Positions 14,401 to 20,284 of a DNA stretch of 20,284 bases are shown piece by piece. The stretch spans positions 1-20,284 of the forward strand of contig CALNCC010000183.1 of assembly GCA_937875275.1 (NCBI GenBank), given 5' to 3'. Positions within the stretch are counted from its first letter, which is position 1. The number at the start of each line of letters is the position of its first letter. Below the pieces are notes generated by a model that was not told the origin of the DNA, searched no databases, and was given only the letters and a program-made list of their open reading frames with translations. This DNA comes from an uncultured Dysgonomonas sp. GTDB lineage: Bacteria; Bacteroidota; Bacteroidia; Bacteroidales; Dysgonomonadaceae. A program made the translations under genes and the position numbers.

Positions 14401-16617
14401 ATGAATAGCCAAAATATCATTGACTTAAAAAAAGACATACTTCTCAGTCTGTCAAAAAGGCAGATTAAGAATGCCATCGAATTGATACTGAAACTGGCGG
14501 TAAATGTACAAAACTGGCAGATATCGGAAAAGTTGAACGAGTTGGACAGCAATTACAAATATATGCTGCACTATCTTTTCGAGGGGGTAGAGGATCAGCA
14601 ACGAGACTCGGTTTACAACAATCTGCTGAGAACATTGTATGAGATAACCGACGATGTAACCAACGAACTGTTGAAGGCTCAATCGTCCAATCTGTTCTTT
14701 GAACGGCAGCGGATTGCTGACCTCAAGCAACGGATTTCTCTCGACAACCTACACTCGCAATTAAGAAACAACTCCGATTCGGCATTGGATGTCTTGTTGG
14801 AGGAAGGCGAAGCTGCTAAAATCCGGCAAAGAGATCTTGCCGTGCAGAAAGAAAGAATAGAAACCGAGTTATTCAATTCAACATTCATTTCTGCTAGAGC
14901 AAGTGATTCTGACTACAATAGCTCTGTGAATATGATCGATAGCATCGACATATCGTCGCGAAGCAAAAGTTTATTTGTATCGGCTATCACACTCAACATA
15001 CTGCATTGCTTCGATGCCAAGAAAACGCAGATATTGATATATGCATCTAAGTCTAACGATCTGCTTGTCAGATCGAGAGCGTTGGTCGGATTAGTTATCG
15101 TCATGCAAATGTACGACAACAGATGGCATCTCTATCCCGAACTATGCAATATGCTCGATACACTGAAAGAAGACCCGTCCTTCAAGAGATCGGTAGTCAA
15201 TATTGTGATACAGCTAATTCGCTCGCGCGAGACCGAAAAGATCACTAAAAAATTGACCGAAGAGATCATCCCCGAGATGATGCGGTTCAACAATCTTGCC
15301 GGCAAGAAGCTCAATATAGAGGAGTTGATGGGTGGAGATGCCGACTTTATGGAAAAAAATCCCGAGTGGAAAAAAGAATTTGACGAATCGGGATTAGCCG
15401 ACAAATTGCAGGAGTATTCAAATTTGCAAATGGAGGGAGCCGACGTATTTCACTCCACATTCTCGAACCTGAAGAACTTTTCATTTTTTGCCGAAATGAG
15501 TAATTGGTTCTTGCCTTTCGACACATCATATTCCGAGCTGAGATCGATTTTTCCGGAGACGAATAAAAATAATATACTGAACACCGCTATTGTCGATTCG
15601 CATCACATGTGCGACTCAGACAAATATTCATTTGCTTTCAGTCTGTTGCAAATTCCTACTGCACAACGCGAAATGATAATGAACCGAATGAGTGCAGAAT
15701 CGGAAGAAATCAAAAAATTAAGGAATGATTCGAAAGATATAAATCCGAATATAGAAGAGGAAATATTAACGAACCAATATATTCAGAATCTTTATCGTTT
15801 CTTTAAATTATATTCGTCGAGAAGTAATTTCTTCGACATATTCAGACTGAGGCTTAACTTTTATGATAAGAAATCTATTGCACCCATTATATCAGATTCT
15901 ACTGATATGCACAAGATTGCACGTTTCTTCTTCGACAAGAATAATTTTAAGGAGGCGACAGATGTGTACAGTCGGTTAGTAGAGGACAACCTGAATGACA
16001 GCGACATATGGCAAAAGGTCGGATATTGTTATCAGATGCTCGACCGACACGAAATGGCTTTGGATGCCTACCACAAGGCCGACGATCTTTCGCCCAACAA
16101 TCCTTGGTTAGTGAGAAGGCTGGCTCAGCTGTACCGATCATTAAAAATGCCCGATAAGTCTTTAGAATATTACAAGAAGGCTCTACTGTTGACCCCTGAC
16201 AATCTGAACATAGAGCTGAATATAGGGCATTGCTACCTCGAACTGAAAGAATATGAGAAAGCCCTGAATAGCTACTTCAAAGTAGAGGTGCTGGATTCAG
16301 AAAATGGAAAAGCGTTGCGCCCTATCGCGTGGACTGCATTTCTCTTGCATCGCTACGACTTGTCTCGCAACTATTATAAGCAAATATTGGCAAACAAACC
16401 AACGGTTCACGACTACCTCAATGCCGGTCATGCCGATTTGTGTCTCGGAGAAATAAAGGATGCTATAAATCACTACAAGGAGGCAGTCATGTCAGAACAA
16501 AGTTTCGATAGTTTCCGACATCTGTTCATAACCGATATTGAGTATCTCAACGAACGGGGCATTGACAGCGAGATGTACCCTTTCATATTAGATCAATTGC
16601 AGTATATAACAGATTAA
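14401..16617 (+). CDS. Large TPR-repeat protein of unknown function
   Basis: A 738-residue protein without signal peptide or transmembrane helix, so probably cytosolic. Residues 1-160 are helical and charged, with a likely coiled coil around 100-158 (ERQRIADLKQRIS and KIRQRDLAVQKERIETEL). Residues 180-500 are an all-helical region I do not recognise, perhaps HEAT/ARM-like. Residues about 503-705 form six consecutive tetratricopeptide repeats; clear units begin at 537 (WQKVGYCYQMLDRHEMALDA), 571 and 605 (ELNIGHCYLELKEYEKALNS). TPRs bind partner proteins, so an adaptor or scaffold role is likely, but no partner is visible. The adjacent MBL-hydrolase gene has its own promoter. The TPR call is firm; the function is unknown. 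Confidence 0.85.
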   Translation: MNSQNIIDLKKDILLSLSKRQIKNAIELILKLAVNVQNWQISEKLNELDSNYKYMLHYLFEGVEDQQRDSVYNNLLRTLYEITDDVTNELLKAQSSNLFFERQRIADLKQRISLDNLHSQLRNNSDSALDVLLEEGEAAKIRQRDLAVQKERIETELFNSTFISARASDSDYNSSVNMIDSIDISSRSKSLFVSAITLNILHCFDAKKTQILIYASKSNDLLVRSRALVGLVIVMQMYDNRWHLYPELCNMLDTLKEDPSFKRSVVNIVIQLIRSRETEKITKKLTEEIIPEMMRFNNLAGKKLNIEELMGGDADFMEKNPEWKKEFDESGLADKLQEYSNLQMEGADVFHSTFSNLKNFSFFAEMSNWFLPFDTSYSELRSIFPETNKNNILNTAIVDSHHMCDSDKYSFAFSLLQIPTAQREMIMNRMSAESEEIKKLRNDSKDINPNIEEEILTNQYIQNLYRFFKLYSSRSNFFDIFRLRLNFYDKKSIAPIISDSTDMHKIARFFFDKNNFKEATDVYSRLVEDNLNDSDIWQKVGYCYQMLDRHEMALDAYHKADDLSPNNPWLVRRLAQLYRSLKMPDKSLEYYKKALLLTPDNLNIELNIGHCYLELKEYEKALNSYFKVEVLDSENGKALRPIAWTAFLLHRYDLSRNYYKQILANKPTVHDYLNAGHADLCLGEIKDAINHYKEAVMSEQSFDSFRHLFITDIEYLNERGIDSEMYPFILDQLQYITD

Positions 16618-16643
16618 CAATTTTTTCATTGAGGATATTGAAC

Positions 16644-16694
16644 AACTTAATCTGCTATCTGTTATAAAGACAAGTTAATAGGTTAAGTTTTTTT
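16644..16694 (+). terminator. Probable terminator of the TPR-protein gene
   Basis: AACTTAATC (16644-16652) pairs with GGTTAAGTT (16681-16689) over 9 bases with one U-G wobble, and a T run extends to 16694. The 28-base loop is long and the stem AT-rich, so efficiency is doubtful. Confidence 0.45.
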
Positions 16695-16733
16695 ATAGTA
16701 GTGTGAGTATTAATTTAGGTATTAGTATTCATA

Positions 16734-16773
16734 AAAAAGGAGAGAGAGAGTTGAGAAATTGTCTCTCTTTTTT
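16734..16773 (+). terminator. Purine/pyrimidine hairpin upstream of the MBL gene
   Basis: AAAAAGGAGAGA (16734-16745) pairs with TCTCTCTTTTTT (16762-16773) over 12 bases with one G-U wobble around a 16-base loop, and ends in a T run. It could catch read-through from the TPR gene. Its 3' arm forms the spacer of the candidate MBL promoter, so it would not be part of the MBL transcript. Confidence 0.5.
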
Positions 16774-16783
16774 CTTACTTTCG
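16751..16783 (+). promoter_or_regulatory. Candidate promoter of the MBL-hydrolase gene
   Basis: TTG at 16751-16753 and TACTTTCG at 16776-16783 are 22 bases apart. The second is a one-base variant of TAnnTTTG. The ATG lies only 4 bases after this box, so transcription would begin at or within a base or two of the start codon, implying a leaderless mRNA. Confidence 0.4.
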
Positions 16784-16787
16784 CTTC

Positions 16788-17600
16788 ATGTATAAGATTG
16801 AAATTATAGAAGCCGGTAATTTTTATGCCGACGGAGGTGCCATGTTCGGTGCCGTTCCCAAGAGGGCTTGGTCTCGCAGATACCCGTCTGACGAGAACAA
16901 CCTGTGTCTCATGACGATGCGATGTGTATTGGCGACATGTGGCAAGCGATTGATATTAGTCGATGTGGGCATGGGAGATAAATATCTCGACAAGGTGAAA
17001 TATTACCAACCACACAATTTAGTTCCTATAAAAGATTCTTTGGTTAAGTGTGGCTACTCCTTATCCAACATAACGGATGTTATTCTCACTCATCTGCACT
17101 TCGATCATTGTGGGTATAGCACCTCTTATGCTGATGGACACATAGTACCAACTTTCCCCAATGCTAAATACTGGATCAGTAGACGGCAATGGAATACTTT
17201 AGAAAATCCGAACAGGTTAGAGAAAGATTCTATTTTCGAAGAAGATATACGTCCTTTGTTAGAGCATAACCAACTTCACATCATAAAAGAAGATTCTGTA
17301 TTGTATGACGGTGTCGAAGTCAGATTGTATGATGGACACACCGCCGGACAATTAGTAGTCTACTTCGATACGGATGAAGGAATGGTTGTTTTTCCGGGCG
17401 ATTTGATTCCTACATCGAGCCACCTTTCCCCCGATTGGATATCGGCTTATGATATCAATGCGCTCGTATCGGTGAATGAAAAAGTCCGTTTTCTGCAAGA
17501 AGCTGCCAAGCATAAATACAAACTTATTTATTGCCACGATGCATACACCATAAGCAGCAAGGTGCGCAAATCAGGAGATTTGTTTCTCGTAGAAAAATAA
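16788..17600 (+). CDS. Metallo-beta-lactamase-fold hydrolase
   Basis: A 270-residue cytosolic metalloenzyme. The di-metal site is complete: THLHFDHCG (His102, His104, Asp106, His107), GHTAGQ (His184), FPGD (Asp205) and CHD (His250). The N-terminal EAGNFYADGGAMFGAVPK stretch and overall layout place it near the lactonase-like/AttM-AHL-hydrolase branch of the fold and not among true beta-lactamases (no export signal). The substrate cannot be inferred: lactones, other esters or cyclic phosphodiesters are possible for this fold. It follows the TPR gene on the same strand after 170 bases with two hairpins and its own promoter, so it is probably a separate unit. It converges on rodA with a 14-base gap. 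Confidence 0.9.
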   Translation: MYKIEIIEAGNFYADGGAMFGAVPKRAWSRRYPSDENNLCLMTMRCVLATCGKRLILVDVGMGDKYLDKVKYYQPHNLVPIKDSLVKCGYSLSNITDVILTHLHFDHCGYSTSYADGHIVPTFPNAKYWISRRQWNTLENPNRLEKDSIFEEDIRPLLEHNQLHIIKEDSVLYDGVEVRLYDGHTAGQLVVYFDTDEGMVVFPGDLIPTSSHLSPDWISAYDINALVSVNEKVRFLQEAAKHKYKLIYCHDAYTISSKVRKSGDLFLVEK

Positions 17601-17614
17601 GTTTAGAGACGAGA
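17585..17614 (+). terminator. Weak hairpin at the end of the MBL gene
   Basis: TCTCGT (17585-17590) pairs with ACGAGA (17609-17614) around an 18-base loop that contains the MBL stop codon, followed by TTATCTTCTTTTTC. The short stem makes this a weak candidate, but no other terminator fits between the convergent genes. Confidence 0.25.
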
Positions 17615-19075
17615 TTATCTTCTTTTTCGCGTCATATCGATACGCAAGAAGATGAACAGAAGTATTGTGAATCCTAAAAGAGACGACCCACCATAACTAA
17701 AAAACGGTAGAGGAATGCCGATAACCGGCGTCAAACCAATTACCATCCCAATGTTTATGATGATATGGAAGAGTATAATACTCGCAACACAGTATCCGTA
17801 TATTCGCCCAAATGCTTCTTTCTGCCGCTCAGCCAGATATATCAACCTCACTATCAAAGCTAAAAACAAGAGCAACACAGTAACAGACCCCACAAATCCG
17901 GTTTCTTCGCCTATCGTACAGTAGATGAAATCGGTATCTTGTTCCGGCACATATTTCAATTTAGTTTGTGTGCCATGCAGATATCCTTTACCTAAGAATC
18001 CACCCGATCCAACAGCTATTTTTGACTGAATTACATTATAGCCTGCCCCCATCGGATCTTCTTCCAAGCCAAAAGTTACTCTAAGGCGCGTTTGTTGATG
18101 CGGTTGGAGAATATCGTCGAACAGATAATTTACCGAATAAATAAACCCTATACAAACGACAGCATATAAGGAAATTATAAGAAATGCTTTCGACCAATAT
18201 TTCCACGATAAGAATATGAGATAACCGATTACAGCCGCTAACAGAATGACAACAATATAGCCTAAATACGGATTGATGCCAAAATATGATAATACTGAGG
18301 CAAAGATCAATGCCCCTATCAATAATGCCGTTATATACCAAGCACCTTTTCGCGCCTCCCTGTTTTCGGTACCGATAAGAAATGCCGATGTCAGGATTAT
18401 TAATACAAAAGCAATCAACTCGGCCATAGAGATTATATCGACCGGTATATCGGAATATTTCAACCCGACTACAAAAAATACGATTGCAAGAAATCCTGAA
18501 TAAAGGACAATGCCCGGCAATCCCTCTCTGTAGAGAACGAACACAAATGCTAAGTAAACCAACGCCGAACCAGTCTCTTTCTGCAAGAATATCAGCACCA
18601 TCGGCATCAGAATGATTGCACAAACAACAAACAGATTCTTTACAGTCATCAATTTGAAATTGTAACTGCTCATATATTTAGCAAGTGTAAGCGCCGCCGC
18701 AAACTTAGCAAATTCGGCAGGTTGCAGCCGTATATCGTTGGTAATGACGAGCCAAGAGCGCGAGCCTTTTATGTCAGGTGCTATAAAGATAGTTACGATC
18801 AACAACAGTATTGCTCCCGCATATATGAAGTAGGATAGCAGATCATATACGCCACTATCAAGTTTGAGCAAGACGAAACCAAACGCAAGAGCTCCACCCA
18901 TCCATATCAATTGCTTTCCTGCCCTACCCGACAGGTCGAATATGCTGGTTGCATTCTACAGATCGTAGCTCGCAGCATATATACTCAACCAACCAAGCAC
19001 TATCAGTATGAAATACAATCCGATAGTCAGCCAGTCGATACTGCTCTTTATATTATCATCATTCCTTTGATACAT
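17615..19075 (-). CDS. rodA: RodA, peptidoglycan glycosyltransferase of cell elongation, interrupted by in-frame amber codon 40
   Basis: RodA is the SEDS-family membrane polymerase that builds glycan strands from lipid II together with PBP2. Read from the ATG at 19075, the frame has 486 residues if codon 40 is decoded, a normal length for Bacteroidetes RodA. Residues 1-39 (soluble MYQRNDDNIK, then helix 1, WLTIGLYFILIVLGWLSIYA) are followed by TAG at 18956-18958. The same frame then continues through NATSIFDLSGRAGKQ to the stop at 17615. Conserved parts are KGSRSW (103-108), LQPAEFAKF, GAGYNVIQSKIAVGSGGFLG and the PEQDTDFIY segment with the invariant Asp (about 382). The start is 6 bases after the mrdA stop. 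Reinitiation at TTG 18910 or ATG 18901 would give a protein lacking helix 1. Identity is certain; function depends on the amber codon. Confidence 0.9.
18956..18958 (-). other. In-frame TAG (amber) within rodA
   Basis: On the minus strand the codons read TAC GAT CTG TAG AAT GCA ACC. The stop is one C-to-T change from CAG (Gln). It falls in the loop after the first transmembrane helix, and both flanks are RodA-like in the same frame, so this is a substitution and not a frameshift. Confidence 0.9.
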
Positions 19076-19081
19076 AGCTAT

Positions 19082-20284
19082 TTAATTAAATTCTCCATTG
19101 ATATTATTAAGCTCGTATCTTTGTGGAATAGTGGATAGAGACATCATCTGTTCTTCTATAATCTTATCTTCGGGTCTGATCTCCCCTTCCAAATATTTCT
19201 CAAGCATCAGTTTTCCGATAGGTACACCAAATGTAGCACCAAACCCGGCATTCTTAACCAAAACAAAAATAGCAACCTTAGGATCATTCCTTGGTGCGAA
19301 TCCCATAAACATAGAATGGTCTTTTCCATGTGGATTCTCAGCTGTTCCCGTTTTTCCACAAACCTCTATATCCGGTCCTAAATTTGCCCGACGGCATGTT
19401 CCTCCCGTTACAGCGGCAGCCATCCCTTCTACAACCGTTTCATAATGCTCGCGACGCACTCTCATCACACGTTTTTCCGTATAACTTTCATTCAGCACGG
19501 TATCTTGTATTTCTTTCACAACATGAGGCGTATAGAAATATCCACGATTAGCGATTGTTGCAGCTAAGTTAGCTCCCTGAAGCGGAGTTATTGTTACTTC
19601 GCCCTGCCCTATGGCAACCGATATTATATTCTGCGCACTCAGTCTTGGGTGAAATTTTTGATAATATTCTCCATTAGGTATAAATCCTCGGCTTTCTCCC
19701 ATAATGTCAACACCAAGCCTATATCCGAACCCCATTTCGACCAAGTAGTCTTTCCATACGTTTACTGCGTCTACTGTGGTTGCATATTTTCGACGATTAT
19801 TTAACATTGCATACAATCCGTAACAAAAATATGAGTTGCAAGACGTTGCCAAAGCCGGAACTAAAGAAATGGGGCTATGATGCCCATGACATGCCGGACG
19901 TCCACCACCTAAGGGAAATCCATGATTACAAGGAAATGGATCTTGAGCTGTTACGGCTCCCTCTTCGAGAAAGATTAATCCTTGAGTCGGTTTAAATGTT
20001 GATCCGGGAGGAATTATTCCTTGAATCGCGTTATTATATAATGGCTTGAGAGGATCTTTCACTAAGGACTGATAATTTTCACTAAAATCTCGTCCCAACA
20101 ACATCGCCGGATTATAAGTCGGTGCAGCCACGAGACATAATATCTCTCCGGTTTTCGGTTCTATCATTACAATGGCTCCGGTTTTGTTGTGCATCAACAT
20201 TTCGCCATAGGCCTGAAGCTCCATATCAATAGACAGCGTCAGGTTGCGCCCCGACACTGGCGATATATCGTGTATACCGTTCTC
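19082..20284 (-). CDS. mrdA: Penicillin-binding protein 2, elongation transpeptidase (N-terminus cut by window edge)
   Basis: The last 400 residues of a class B penicillin-binding protein, which cross-links peptidoglycan in the periplasm as partner of RodA. The frame is open to the right edge, so the membrane anchor and pedestal domain are outside the window. The transpeptidase signatures are complete: STFK with the catalytic Ser (fragment residue 95), SCN as the SxN motif (148-150), and KTGT in VCGKTGTAENPHG. The segment between STFK and SxN is Cys/His-rich (CNHG, CHGHH, then SYFC), recalling the metal site known in E. coli PBP2. The C-terminal tail ends ELNNINGEFN. rodA follows after 6 bases. 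mreC and mreD would be expected upstream, outside the window. Confidence 0.93.
   Translation of the reverse strand, partial: ENGIHDISPVSGRNLTLSIDMELQAYGEMLMHNKTGAIVMIEPKTGEILCLVAAPTYNPAMLLGRDFSENYQSLVKDPLKPLYNNAIQGIIPPGSTFKPTQGLIFLEEGAVTAQDPFPCNHGFPLGGGRPACHGHHSPISLVPALATSCNSYFCYGLYAMLNNRRKYATTVDAVNVWKDYLVEMGFGYRLGVDIMGESRGFIPNGEYYQKFHPRLSAQNIISVAIGQGEVTITPLQGANLAATIANRGYFYTPHVVKEIQDTVLNESYTEKRVMRVRREHYETVVEGMAAAVTGGTCRRANLGPDIEVCGKTGTAENPHGKDHSMFMGFAPRNDPKVAIFVLVKNAGFGATFGVPIGKLMLEKYLEGEIRPEDKIIEEQMMSLSTIPQRYELNNINGEFN

Noticed and set aside
18956..18958. Reassignment of TAG to a sense codon as an explanation of the rodA stop
   Set aside because: No other visible gene uses an in-frame TAG, including the 1061-residue pump; a reassigned codon should appear more than once in about 5,800 codons.
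19780..19995. 71-codon plus-strand frame inside mrdA
   Set aside because: It is antisense to the conserved transpeptidase region of PBP2 (STFK to SxN), so it is best read as a shadow.
1..20284. Defence island, prophage, insertion sequence or CRISPR array
   Set aside because: No transposase, integrase, nuclease or repeat-spacer pattern was seen on either strand; gene content is typical chromosomal housekeeping, transport and envelope genes.

Overview
The window looks like chromosomal DNA of a Bacteroidetes (Bacteroidota) species, most likely a Dysgonomonas/Porphyromonadaceae-type member of the Bacteroidales. The genus is inferred. The seen basis is an AT-rich sequence, start sites without Shine-Dalgarno motifs, several -7 boxes of the Bacteroidetes form TAnnTTTG, lipoboxes of the LQSC/LSSC kind, and a Bacteroides-type ornithine carbamoyltransferase variant. 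No tRNA, rRNA, insertion sequence, CRISPR array or phage gene was seen. All but one of the genes read as intact.

Layout. (1) Positions 1-3611, minus strand: an overlapping membrane-protein operon, spoIIM-like > six-TM membrane protein > DUF4129 > DUF4350 (cut by the left edge). A divergent RDD-family gene (3857-4603, plus) belongs with it. In related genomes this set sits next to MoxR ATPase and DUF58 genes, which would lie beyond position 1. (2) 4725-5678, minus: argF', N-succinylornithine-type carbamoyltransferase, separated from the RDD gene by a shared bidirectional terminator. (3) 5831-12037, minus: a MarR-controlled tripartite RND efflux operon in the order marR, membrane fusion lipoprotein, inner-membrane pump, outer-membrane factor. 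It ends in a clear terminator. (4) 12265-14010, minus: a phosphohexomutase (phosphoglucomutase type) with its own terminator. (5) 14401-17600, plus: an uncharacterised 738-residue TPR protein, then a metallo-beta-lactamase-fold hydrolase with its own promoter. (6) 17615-20284, minus: the cell-elongation pair mrdA (PBP2, cut by the right edge) and rodA.

The most striking observation is that rodA is interrupted by an in-frame amber codon at codon 40. The frame is open and family-like on both sides, with the ATG 6 bases after the mrdA stop. The other roughly 5,800 codons in the window contain no in-frame TAG, and none of the 14 visible gene ends uses TAG. A point mutation, a sequencing error or amber suppression is therefore more likely than a reassigned code. 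Other points of note are Ser90 at the substrate-specificity position of ArgF', a three-half-site operator candidate upstream of marR, a probably leaderless MBL transcript whose promoter overlaps an upstream hairpin, and a Cys/His cluster in PBP2. I did not find convincing evidence of a wholly new defence or mobile system. The least understood parts are the SpoIIM/RDD/DUF4129/DUF4350 membrane cluster and the TPR protein.
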